The translations under genes were made by a program, and so were the position numbers. Shown in pieces: positions 1-14,444 of a stretch of DNA of 64,000 nt. The stretch is taken from positions 151,185-215,184 of the forward strand of contig NZ_MUNR01000004.1 of the NCBI RefSeq assembly GCF_002001045.1. Reading direction: 5' to 3'. Every line of letters begins with the position of its first letter. Position 1 is the first letter of the stretch. The notes under the pieces were generated by a model. The model was not told the origin of the DNA and did not search any database. It saw only the letters and a program-made list of their open reading frames with translations. The stretch is from Rhodanobacter sp. C01. GTDB lineage: Bacteria > Pseudomonadota > Gammaproteobacteria > Xanthomonadales > Rhodanobacteraceae.

Positions 1-618
<618 letters not shown>

Positions 619-694
619 CTAGCCAACGGCCGACGCTGCAGGCAGGCGATCCATGTCGACAGCGCGCGTAGGCGCTGGCCGCTCAACGGATCGA

Positions 695-1459
695 CTACGT
701 TCCTGTCGTGCGCAGCGCCGTCTCGCCATCGAACCGGCCATTCGGTCCGAAGCGACGTTCCACGATCACTCCGTTGCCGTGATGATCGATCGCCACCACT
801 GTGCTGGCACGCGTACCGTAGAGTTCGCCGCGAATGAACGCCGACGACAGCCAGCGCTCGCGTTCCAGCCCGACGCCTGTATCCGGCAGCTGCGCATCCG
901 GTGCGACACGCTCATCGGCCAGTGCGGCGAACAGCGGCGCGAAATCGTCTTCGCCGCCATCGTCGATCCAGTCCTGCAGCTGCTTCATCAGTGCACGCGT
1001 CTTCGGCCACGGTGTATTGAAGTCGGCATTCGACAGGCCGTGCACACCGGGCATTACCGGTTGCACGCGCGGCTCGGGACGATTGCCCAGATAGAACGCA
1101 TTCTGCGCATCGAAGGTGAGCAGGTTGAATGGCCGGTAGCGCGCCGCTGAGCGCAGCAACAGTTGTGCGTGCGCCTTGGCATCCGCACTGCCACCGAGAT
1201 AATCGGTCGCCAGCATGCCGCGTGAAACGCCCAGCTGCGGATCGCGCGGATCACGCACGTTCGTCACCACGCAGCAGCGCCCTGCCGCGGTCAAGCCAAG
1301 CCAGGTACCGCCGGCCTGCAGATCGCGACCTCCGATGATCGGCGCACCCTCCCAGCGCGCCAATGGTTCGCTGGGACGCGCATGAAACTCGTCGCGGTTA
1401 CCGGCCAGCAGCAGACGCCAGCGTGAATGCATGTTCCAGGCGAAAGCAATCAGACACAT
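695..1459 (-). CDS. NRDE family protein (TANGO2-like)
   Basis: The 254-residue product begins MCLIAF and has the family signature N21-R22-D23-E24. The conserved second-position cysteine fits the N-terminal-nucleophile-like fold proposed for NRDE/TANGO2 proteins. Eukaryotic TANGO2 is linked to Golgi organisation and to haem or lipid handling; the bacterial role is unsettled. The frame stays open 69 bases further upstream, but that part runs into the preceding gene. The ATG at 1459 shares its A with the TGA stop of the upstream gene (TGATG), which is the classic arrangement for translational coupling. No signal peptide or membrane segment is visible, so it is probably cytosolic. Family assignment is solid, function is not. 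Confidence 0.82.
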   Translation of the reverse strand: MCLIAFAWNMHSRWRLLLAGNRDEFHARPSEPLARWEGAPIIGGRDLQAGGTWLGLTAAGRCCVVTNVRDPRDPQLGVSRGMLATDYLGGSADAKAHAQLLLRSAARYRPFNLLTFDAQNAFYLGNRPEPRVQPVMPGVHGLSNADFNTPWPKTRALMKQLQDWIDDGGEDDFAPLFAALADERVAPDAQLPDTGVGLERERWLSSAFIRGELYGTRASTVVAIDHHGNGVIVERRFGPNGRFDGETALRTTGT

Positions 1460-2688
1460 CAGCCGAAGAACCAGTAACAGACGACAATGGAGGCCAGCAC
1501 ACCGGCCAGATCCGCCAGCAGCGCGCAACCCACGGTATGCCGCACACGCTTGATGCCGACTGCACCGAAGTACACCGCCACCACATAGAACGTGGTCTCG
1601 GTGCTGCCCTGGATGGTGGCGGCAAGCAACGCGGGAAAACTGTCCACGCCCGAGTGATGCATGGTTTCGATCAGCATCGCGCGGGCCGCACTGCCGGAGA
1701 ACGGTTTCACCAGCGCGGTGGGCAGCGCATCGACGAAACGATCATCCAGCCCCGCGTGCAGCACCAGCCAGCGGATGCCATCCAGCGCGAAATCCAGCGC
1801 GCCGGAGGCGCGCAGCACACCGACCGCACACAGCATCGCGATCAGGTAGGGCAGCAGATCTTTAGCGACCTCGAAGCCCTGCTTCGCACCCTCGAGGAAG
1901 CTCTCGAACAGCGGCACCTTCTTGTACGCGCCGGCACACAGGAACGCGATGATCACCCCGAACAGCAGCAGGTTGCCGAGCAAGGCGGACAACGAGGCCA
2001 GTGCCACGGCCGTCAGCGAGGCCAGCAGCGCGATGAAGCCGCCGAGCAGCAGCGCGCCGCCACCCAGCCACGCCAGCACCACCGGATCCCACAGCTTCAG
2101 GCGTTGCATGTACGCCACCGACAGCAGGCCGGTGAGGTTGGCGGCAAAGTGCGCCAGCAGGATCGGCAGGAACACCAGGGTCGGATCGTGCGCGCCGGCC
2201 TGCGCCCGGTACATGAACACCTGCACAGGCAGCAGGGTCAGCGACGAGGCGTTGAGTACCAGGAACAGGATCTGTGCATTGCTCGCGGTATCTGCCGATG
2301 GGTTCAACGTCTGCAGCTCGCGCATCGCACGCAGGCCGATCGGCGTGGCGGCGTTGTCCAGCTGCAGCGCGTTGGCGGCGAAGTTCAGCGTGATCAGGCC
2401 GATCGCCGGGTGTCCGCGCGGCACACCCGGCATCAGCCGCGCGAACAATGGTCCAAGCATGCGCGCGAGGTGATCGACCAGTCCGGCCTGCTCGGCGATA
2501 CGCAGGAAACCCAGCCAAAGCGCCAGCGTGCCGAACAGCAGCAACATCACCTTGACCGACAGATCGGCCATGTCGAACAACGAACCGACCACCGCGGCGA
2601 ATACGGTCTCGTCGCCACCGAGCAGCCAGCGCGACAGCGCCGCCACCGCGGCCACCAGGAAAAATCCGAACCAGAGTCTGTTGAGCAC
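1459..2688 (-). CDS. SpmA/SpmB-like nucleoside-recognition (Gate) domain membrane protein
   Basis: The 409-residue integral membrane protein has about ten hydrophobic segments. It reads as an N-terminal SpmA-like half (conserved NFAANALQLDNAATPIGLRA-type region near residues 105-125) fused to a C-terminal SpmB-like half (GSTETTFYVVAVYFGAVG near residue 365). Such fusions are widespread in non-sporulating proteobacteria as nucleoside-recognition domain proteins, probably transporters of unknown substrate; a sporulation role does not apply here. The only start available is GTG at 2688, with no convincing ribosome binding site, so the true start is a little uncertain. Its stop overlaps the start of the NRDE gene, so the two are very likely co-expressed. 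Confidence 0.78.
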   Translation of the reverse strand: MLNRLWFGFFLVAAVAALSRWLLGGDETVFAAVVGSLFDMADLSVKVMLLLFGTLALWLGFLRIAEQAGLVDHLARMLGPLFARLMPGVPRGHPAIGLITLNFAANALQLDNAATPIGLRAMRELQTLNPSADTASNAQILFLVLNASSLTLLPVQVFMYRAQAGAHDPTLVFLPILLAHFAANLTGLLSVAYMQRLKLWDPVVLAWLGGGALLLGGFIALLASLTAVALASLSALLGNLLLFGVIIAFLCAGAYKKVPLFESFLEGAKQGFEVAKDLLPYLIAMLCAVGVLRASGALDFALDGIRWLVLHAGLDDRFVDALPTALVKPFSGSAARAMLIETMHHSGVDSFPALLAATIQGSTETTFYVVAVYFGAVGIKRVRHTVGCALLADLAGVLASIVVCYWFFG

Positions 2689-2759
2689 GCAGCGCGCCGT
2701 TGGCCATCGTCAGGTTGGAGCTTAATGAACCCGGCACACGGTTGGACAGCACGTTGCAG

Positions 2760-8650
<5,891 letters not shown>

Positions 8651-8734
8651 CTTGCCCTCGCGGCGGATGGATGTGCTGGGCATGCGCAGCCTGCAGTGCC
8701 CTCGGCACCGTCGCTGCACGCATGGTGTGGTCCG

Positions 8735-8763
8735 ACTAAAGCACATCTGCTGCGCCGCGTCAA
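8735..8763 (-). promoter_or_regulatory. Candidate sigma-70 promoter of gltBD
   Basis: On the minus strand TTGACG (8758-8763) and TTTAGT (8735-8740) are separated by exactly 17 bases, matching five of six and four of six consensus positions. It points at gltB, whose ATG is about 85 bases downstream. No other feature on this strand needs it. Assigned by inspection only. Confidence 0.55.
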
Positions 8764-8770
8764 AACAATT

Positions 8771-8798
8771 TGGACAACACAGTTTGGACGGCTATACG
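8771..8798 (+). promoter_or_regulatory. Candidate sigma-70 promoter of the envC-like gene
   Basis: TGGACA (8771-8776) and TATACG (8793-8798) are spaced by 16 bases on the plus strand and lie back-to-back with the gltB promoter. The sequence TTTGGAC occurs twice here in direct repeat with a 16-base period, once over the -35 and once in the spacer, so a regulator could bind on the same face of the helix. The transcript would carry a leader of about 160 bases. Confidence 0.45.
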
Positions 8799-8818
8799 TT
8801 TTTGCTTCTCTTCATTTA

Positions 8819-8841
8819 TTCATGCATGGGCAGTGCATGAA
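8819..8841. promoter_or_regulatory. 8-base inverted repeat in the gltB / envC-like intergenic region
   Basis: TTCATGCA and TGCATGAA are perfect inverted arms separated by seven bases. It lies just downstream of the plus-strand promoter candidate, in the leader of the envC-like gene. It could be an operator for a dimeric regulator or an mRNA hairpin. The 315-base gap 8651-8965 holds this, the two promoters, and nothing else I can identify. Confidence 0.4.
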
Positions 8842-8965
8842 CCTGGTGAATCGCCTCAAGTGCTCATTCACCGCCTGCCCAGGAGAGACAAGACAGCCCG
8901 AGCAGGCCGGCAACCCGCGTCCCGGCTTGCTCGCTCCCGTCGCCCGGCTCGGTGATAATCAGCGG

Positions 8966-10207
8966 ATGCCCAATCCTGCCCGCTCCATTCCCGCGCTCAT
9001 CCCCGGCCTGCTGGCCGCCATCGCCTTCGCCGGCGCCGTCATGGCCCCACCGGCGCTGGCGCGCCAGGACAGCCAGAGCCAGACCGAGCAGGCCGAGGCG
9101 AAGCAGAAGCTGGCCGACCTGCGCGGCAAGATGGAGGCCCTGGCGAAGCAGCAGGCCGATACCGCGGCGCGCCGCGACAGCGCCAATGCAGAGCTCGCCA
9201 AGCAGGCCACCGCACTGGCCGATGCGGCGCGGGCGGTGCGCCAGACCGACACCGAACTGGGCGCCAAGCAGCAACAACTGGATGAACTCGAACAGCAACG
9301 CACCGCCCTGAAGCAGAACCTGGACCGCCAGCACGCGGCGATCGCCGACCTGCTGCGTGCCACCTACGCCCTCGGCCAGGGTTCCGACCTGCGCCTGCTG
9401 CTTGGCGATGAGGATGTCGCCCGCATCTCGCGGGCGCTGGTGTATTCGAAATATTTCCAGCAGGACCGTGTGCAGCGCGTGCAGCAGCTGATGACCGATC
9501 TGGCCAAGCTGCAGGATCTGGAGAGTGCGATCACCACGGAGCGGCAGGCACTGCAGGCGACCAAGGTGCAGCGCGAGCAGCAGGCCCGGACGCTGACGCA
9601 GCAGCGCGCCGCCCAGCAGAAGCTTGCGGCCGAAACCGATGCCCAATACAAGGACCAGGCCGAGCGGCTGGCTGCGCTGAAGCAGAACGCACAATCGCTC
9701 AACAACCTGGTCGACAAGCTGCAGAAGGCGATCGACCAGGCTGCGCGCGAAGCGGCTGCCCGTGAAGCCGCAGCCCGCGCGGCGGCCGCGAAGCAACACC
9801 CCGGGCACAAACTGCCGCCGCCGCCGATCGAAGTGGGCAACGCCAGCGCGAACATCCGCGGCAACCTGCCATGGCCGGCCAGCGGCGTGGTCAACAGCTA
9901 TGGCAGCGGCGTGCTGATCAAGGCCAATGGCGGCAGCGAGATCCACGCGGTGGCCCGCGGCCGGGTGATCTATGCCGGCTTCCTGCGTGGCTACGGCATG
10001 CTGGTCATCATCGACCACGGCAACGGCTGGATGAGCATGTACGGCAACAACGAGACCATGCTGCACGGCGTCGGCGACCAGGTCGAGGCTGGCACGGCGA
10101 TCGGCACCGCCAGCCCGCCCACCGGCGTCAATACCGGCGTCTATTTCGAACTGCGCAAGGGTGGCCAGCCGGTCGATCCACGCAGCTGGCTGAGCCAGCG
10201 CCGTTGA
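8966..10207 (+). CDS. envC: EnvC-like murein hydrolase activator (degenerate M23/LytM)
   Basis: The 413-residue product has a signal peptide ending near ALA-RQ (residues 30-34). A long heptad-rich coiled coil (about 38-270) and an Ala-rich linker follow, then a LytM domain over roughly the last 115 residues. The LytM block (GYGMLVIIDHGNGWMSMYGNN) resembles EnvC, in which the zinc ligands of active M23 peptidases are lost. It is therefore expected to bind and activate division amidases (AmiA/B/C type) at the septum rather than cut peptidoglycan. The frame is open far upstream, antisense to gltB, but the ATG at 8966 begins the signal peptide. Next downstream is the processing protease gene, the same neighbour order as envC-ctpA in other gammaproteobacteria. 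Confidence 0.85.
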   Translation: MPNPARSIPALIPGLLAAIAFAGAVMAPPALARQDSQSQTEQAEAKQKLADLRGKMEALAKQQADTAARRDSANAELAKQATALADAARAVRQTDTELGAKQQQLDELEQQRTALKQNLDRQHAAIADLLRATYALGQGSDLRLLLGDEDVARISRALVYSKYFQQDRVQRVQQLMTDLAKLQDLESAITTERQALQATKVQREQQARTLTQQRAAQQKLAAETDAQYKDQAERLAALKQNAQSLNNLVDKLQKAIDQAAREAAAREAAARAAAAKQHPGHKLPPPPIEVGNASANIRGNLPWPASGVVNSYGSGVLIKANGGSEIHAVARGRVIYAGFLRGYGMLVIIDHGNGWMSMYGNNETMLHGVGDQVEAGTAIGTASPPTGVNTGVYFELRKGGQPVDPRSWLSQRR

Positions 10208-10356
10208 CGCCACTGTCGCGGCGCCGCAGGCTAGCGCCATGCCATCCACGCACGGCGGCACGATGAATTACGCCCCTGTTCGGCTGTCCAAGGCTATGGT
10301 TCACCTCTTCCGCCGCGCCGCCGCGCGACATCCGCTTTTCGTACGGAGCCACCCGC

Positions 10357-11748
10357 ATGCGCCTTTCCAACCGTAGCCCGATCGCCTTGCTGGTGGCCAT
10401 GCCACTGCTGCTGACGGTGCCGCATGCATTCGCGCAGACCGTGCCGGCCCCGGCCGGCAGCCTGGCCGCACCGCCGGTCGATCTGCCGGCCACCAGCAGC
10501 AGCGCTACCGCTCCGGCGCGCGCCAGTTCCGTCGCCGATCAAGTGGATCTGGACGACATCCGCAATTTCAGCCGCGTCTACGAGGTGGTGCGCCAGGCCT
10601 ACGTCGAGAAAGTCGACAACAAGACCCTGATGAAGGCGGCGATCACCGGCATGCTCAGCGGGCTGGACCCGCACAGCGAATACCTGGACAAGGATGGCCT
10701 GGCCCAGCTCAACGAGGACACCACCGGCCAGTACAGCGGCCTCGGCATCGAGGTGCTGCAGGAGGACGGCGGCCTGCGCATCGTCTCGCCGATCGACGAT
10801 ACCCCGGCGGCACGTGCCGGCATCAAGGCCGGCGACAGCATCGTCAAGATCAACGGCACGCTGATCGACCCGCAGAATGTCGACGACATGTTCAAGCAGC
10901 TGCGCGGCAAACCCGGCAGCAAGATCAGCCTGACCATCGCGCACCAGAACAGCGACAAGCTGATCGACCTGAACCTGGTCCGCGAGAACATCGCCATCAG
11001 CAGCGTCAAGGTGCGCGAGCTGGAGCCCGGCTATGCCTACATCCGGATCAGCCAGTTCCAGGACGACACCGGCGGCGATCTGGACAAGAAGCTCGGTGCG
11101 CTGATCTCCAAGAACGGCGCACAGAAGGGCGCCGTGCTGGACTTGCGCAACAACCCCGGTGGCCTGCTCAACGCGGCGGTGTCGGTCAGCGATGACTTCC
11201 TCGACTCCGGCGTCATCGTCACCACCCGCGGCCGGCTGCAGGACGCCAACATGAGCTTCAGCGCGCACCCCGGCGACCTGCTCAACGGCGCGCCGATGAT
11301 CGTGCTGGTCAACAACGGCACCGCCTCGGCCGCCGAGATCGTCTCCGGCGCGCTGAAGGACAACCATCGCGCGCTGATCATGGGCCAGCGCACGTTCGGC
11401 AAGGGCGTGGTGCAGACCGTGCTGCCGCTTGACGCCGACCACGCGGTGAAGATCACCACGGCGCGCTACTACACGCCGAACGGCACCTCGATCCAGGCCG
11501 AGGGCATCAAGCCCGACATCGCGCTGGCCGACCTGACCGTGAGCAGGGCGGACAGCGCGCCGGTGCTGGTCAGCTCCGAAGCCGACCTGCCGAACCACCT
11601 GGTCAACGAGAACGCCAAGCTCGGCAACGACATCAACGACGACGGCAGTGCGGACGATGCCAAGCTGGCGACCGGCGACTATGCCTTGTCGCAGGCATTG
11701 AACGTGCTGAAAGGCATGGCGCTGGGCAGGACACCCACGACCCACTGA
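10357..11748 (+). CDS. ctpA: S41 family C-terminal processing peptidase
   Basis: This periplasmic serine protease belongs to the Prc/CtpA family, which trims or degrades proteins from the C-terminus. The 463 residues comprise a signal peptide cleaved after about residue 26 (HAFAQ), an alpha-helical N-terminal region, a PDZ domain near 110-190, and the S41 core. The catalytic Ser324 sits in NNGTASAAEI and Lys349 in FGKGVVQT; the 25-residue spacing is the same as in known Ser/Lys processing proteases. It lies 150 bases after the envC-like gene on the same strand, so the two are probably co-transcribed; both act on the cell wall or periplasm. A bidirectional terminator follows at once. Confidence 0.93.
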   Translation: MRLSNRSPIALLVAMPLLLTVPHAFAQTVPAPAGSLAAPPVDLPATSSSATAPARASSVADQVDLDDIRNFSRVYEVVRQAYVEKVDNKTLMKAAITGMLSGLDPHSEYLDKDGLAQLNEDTTGQYSGLGIEVLQEDGGLRIVSPIDDTPAARAGIKAGDSIVKINGTLIDPQNVDDMFKQLRGKPGSKISLTIAHQNSDKLIDLNLVRENIAISSVKVRELEPGYAYIRISQFQDDTGGDLDKKLGALISKNGAQKGAVLDLRNNPGGLLNAAVSVSDDFLDSGVIVTTRGRLQDANMSFSAHPGDLLNGAPMIVLVNNGTASAAEIVSGALKDNHRALIMGQRTFGKGVVQTVLPLDADHAVKITTARYYTPNGTSIQAEGIKPDIALADLTVSRADSAPVLVSSEADLPNHLVNENAKLGNDINDDGSADDAKLATGDYALSQALNVLKGMALGRTPTTH

Positions 11749-11771
11749 CGCCCGGTCAGCGGGCGTTGTTT
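11748..11771. terminator. Bidirectional intrinsic terminator between ctpA and the efflux operon
   Basis: ACGCCCG and CGGGCGT form a perfect seven-base stem (11748-11754 / 11760-11766) with a five-base loop, followed by TTGTTT. The stem includes the last base of the ctpA stop and spans the stop codon of the convergent outer-membrane factor gene, so one hairpin serves both transcripts. Confidence 0.7.
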
Positions 11772-13249
11772 GCCGGAACGGCAGCGTTCCGGTTGGCCAG
11801 CTGATCGACCGACCAGCCGCCACCCAGTGCCCGGATCAGCTGCACGCTCGCCCGCAGTTGCTGGGTGTCCAGGCTGAGCAGGCTGATCTTCGCATCCAGC
11901 GCCGCGGTCTGCGATTGGGTCACGTCGAGATAACTCACCGCGCCGGCCTTGTACTGCACCATCGCCATGTCCAGCGAATGCTGTGCGGCATTCGCCGCGT
12001 CGCGCTGGTCGCCCCGTGCGACGCCAATATGGTCGATCTGAGCCAGGTTGTCCTCGACCTGGGCGAAGGCATTCAGCACCACGCCGCGGTAGGTTGCGCC
12101 GGCTTCGTCGGTGGCCGCCCGGGCGGCGCGGACCTGCGCCCTGCGGTAACCGCCGTCGAACAGGGTCTCGAGCAGGGTCGGACCGATCGCCCAGAACTGG
12201 TTTGGCGCATTGAACAGCCCCGGGTAGGCAGCGCTCTGGTAACCGCCCTGCATGCTCAGGCCGAGCGAAGGGAAATAGGCGGCCCGGGCGATGCCGATCT
12301 GTGCATTGGCCGCGGCGGTCCGTCGCTCGGCCGCGGCGATGTCGGGCCGACGCTGCAACAGGATCGAGGGCACGCTGGCAGGGACCTGCGGCAGCTCGAT
12401 CGGCGTGGTTTCCGGCGTCAGGGTGAACTGGCTGGCCGAGGCACCGACCAGCACCGCGATCGCGTCCTGGACCAACGCACGTTGCGCGAGGGTCTGCGAC
12501 CACAACGACTTGGCACTGGACAGCTGGGTCTGCGCACGCGCCACGTCCAGCCCCGAGACGATACCGCCCTGGTGCAGGTTCTCGGTCAGTTGCAGGGCCT
12601 TCTGGAAGGCATCGGTGCTCTGCCTGAGCAAATCGATCTGCTGGTCCAGCCCACGCAACTGCATGTAGTCGTCGGCAAGCTGGGCCTGCAGGCTCAACTG
12701 CGCCGAAGCCAGGTCGGCAGCCGCGGCCTGTGCCGTGTCCTTGCCCGCTTCGACGGTATTGCGCACGCGGCCCCACAGGTCGAACTCGTAGTCGACCTCG
12801 GCACCCACGGTGAAGGAGTTGTAGTTCGCCGGCGAGGCACTGGGCCCGGTCAACGGGGCGCGCAAGGGCTTGGTATCCGACTGGTGGTCGCGCTGGCCGT
12901 TGGCGCTGGCACCGATCTGCGGGAACAGTTCGGAGCGTGCCTGACGCGCGAACGCCTGCGCCTGCTGGTAATGCGCCAGCGCGGCAGCGAGATCGGCATT
13001 GCTGGCCAGCAACTGCTGTTCCAGCTGGTCCAGTCGCGCATCGTGGTAGAGCTGCCACCAGTGATCACGGGGCAGCTGATCGGACGGCTGCGCCTGCTGC
13101 CACGGACCGCTGCTCTGATCGGCGATGTCCTGGTAGCTCGACGCCACCGGCACCTGCGGCACCTTGTAGGCAGGCGCAAAATTGCAGCCCGCCAACGTCA
13201 GCGCGAGTGCCACGGCAAGGAGGCGAAAATCAGGCTTTCGCATGGTCAT
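11756..13249 (-). CDS. RND efflux outer-membrane lipoprotein (NodT/OprM family)
   Basis: This is the TolC-like outer-membrane channel of a tripartite pump. The N-terminus MRKPDFRLLAVALALTLAGC is a lipoprotein signal; the lipidated cysteine is residue 20 counted from the ATG at 13243. Two alternating coiled-coil repeats of the OEP family follow (duplicated ALxxA-rich helices), about 495 residues in all. The start may be 13249 (MTMRK) or 13243; neither has a strong ribosome binding site and both lie inside the end of the upstream adaptor gene, so translation is coupled. It is the last gene of the pump operon, and its stop is embedded in the terminator stem. Confidence 0.9.
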   Translation of the reverse strand: MTMRKPDFRLLAVALALTLAGCNFAPAYKVPQVPVASSYQDIADQSSGPWQQAQPSDQLPRDHWWQLYHDARLDQLEQQLLASNADLAAALAHYQQAQAFARQARSELFPQIGASANGQRDHQSDTKPLRAPLTGPSASPANYNSFTVGAEVDYEFDLWGRVRNTVEAGKDTAQAAAADLASAQLSLQAQLADDYMQLRGLDQQIDLLRQSTDAFQKALQLTENLHQGGIVSGLDVARAQTQLSSAKSLWSQTLAQRALVQDAIAVLVGASASQFTLTPETTPIELPQVPASVPSILLQRRPDIAAAERRTAAANAQIGIARAAYFPSLGLSMQGGYQSAAYPGLFNAPNQFWAIGPTLLETLFDGGYRRAQVRAARAATDEAGATYRGVVLNAFAQVEDNLAQIDHIGVARGDQRDAANAAQHSLDMAMVQYKAGAVSYLDVTQSQTAALDAKISLLSLDTQQLRASVQLIRALGGGWSVDQLANRNAAVPANNAR

Positions 13250-14444
13250 TCGCCGCTTTTGGCTGGTTCTCCGGCCCATTATCCGGCTTGTTGTCGGCGA
13301 TCTTCACGGCGTCGCCGTCGTTGAGTCCATCCGGCGGACTGTCGATCACCTTGTCCTGCGCGGTCAGGCCGGAACCGATCTCCACCGTCTTGCCGTAGTC
13401 GCGCAGGATGGTGATCTGCTTGAACGCAACGCGGTCGCCGGCACCCACGGTCGCCACGTGCAATCCGCTGGCGTCGAAGATCAACGCGCTGGCGGGAATG
13501 CGCAGCGACTGGCGGTCACCGCCAAATTTGAAGCGCACGCTGGCGAAACTGCCGGGCATCAGCTTGCCGTCGGCATTGTCCACGGCAAGCTGGACCAGGG
13601 TGCTGCCGGAACTGGCATTGACCGCCTGGGCGGATGCATCGAAGCGGGCCGCAAAAGTGTGACCCGGGTACTCCGGCACGCCGAGCGTGGCACTGACACC
13701 ATGGACGACCGAAGGCGCGAAGTTCTGTGGCACCTGCACGTAGACACGCAGCTTGCTTACGTCGGACACCACGAACAGCGCCTGCCCGCTGCTGCTGCCG
13801 GCATTGATCAGGGCACCGACATCGGTGTTGCGCGCGGTGACCACGCCGTCGAACGGTGCCACGATGCGCGCGTAGCCCTTCATCGCCTCGATGCGGTCGA
13901 CGTTGGCCTGCGCGGCATTGGCCAGGGCGCGCTTGGCATCGTAGTCGCCGGTGCGCTGGTCCACGTCCTGCTTTGACACGGAATCGGAATCCAGCATGGC
14001 CTGCCAGCGCTTGGCCGTGGTGGCCGCCAGCGCCTCGTTGGCCTTGGCGCTGGCCAGGTCAGCCCTGGCTTGCAGCAATTGCTGGTCCAGGTCGGGCGTG
14101 TCGATCTCCGCCAGCAGTTGTCCGGCCTTGACGTGCGTGCCGATGTCCGCCTTCCACGACTTCAGGTAGCCGCCCACGCGCGCATAGATTGGCGCCTGGG
14201 TATAGGCCTCGATGCGACCGGGCAACTCCAGCGGCATTGAACCGGTGCTGGCGTCGGGCATGATCGCGTTCACGGTGGGTGTTGCCTGTTCGTTGGTCCA
14301 GGCTTTCAGCTCGCGTGCCTGGCTCAGCCGCGAAATGACGCCGAGGGCGACGACGACGACGATCACGATCAGCGCGATCAGGCCGGCAAGGCGTAGGCGC
14401 CCTGGCGCGGGCAACGTGGGGGCCGGATGATTCAAATCAGACAT
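13230..14444 (-). CDS. RND efflux periplasmic adaptor (HlyD/MFP family)
   Basis: This membrane fusion protein links the inner-membrane RND pump to the outer-membrane channel. The 404 residues have one N-terminal membrane anchor (about 20-42, rich in Val/Ile), a split biotinyl-lipoyl domain around an alpha-helical hairpin (AQLLAEIDTPDLDQQLLQAR region), and a beta-barrel and membrane-proximal domain. The ATG at 14444 overlaps the stop of the permease gene by eight bases (ATGTCTGA), so the longer upstream frame is not used. Confidence 0.92.
   Translation of the reverse strand: MSDLNHPAPTLPAPGRLRLAGLIALIVIVVVVALGVISRLSQARELKAWTNEQATPTVNAIMPDASTGSMPLELPGRIEAYTQAPIYARVGGYLKSWKADIGTHVKAGQLLAEIDTPDLDQQLLQARADLASAKANEALAATTAKRWQAMLDSDSVSKQDVDQRTGDYDAKRALANAAQANVDRIEAMKGYARIVAPFDGVVTARNTDVGALINAGSSSGQALFVVSDVSKLRVYVQVPQNFAPSVVHGVSATLGVPEYPGHTFAARFDASAQAVNASSGSTLVQLAVDNADGKLMPGSFASVRFKFGGDRQSLRIPASALIFDASGLHVATVGAGDRVAFKQITILRDYGKTVEIGSGLTAQDKVIDSPPDGLNDGDAVKIADNKPDNGPENQPKAANDHAKA

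Noticed and set aside
1459..2688. Sporulation function for the SpmA/SpmB-like protein
   Set aside because: The window is clearly proteobacterial and non-sporulating; only the nucleoside-recognition domain similarity is meaningful.
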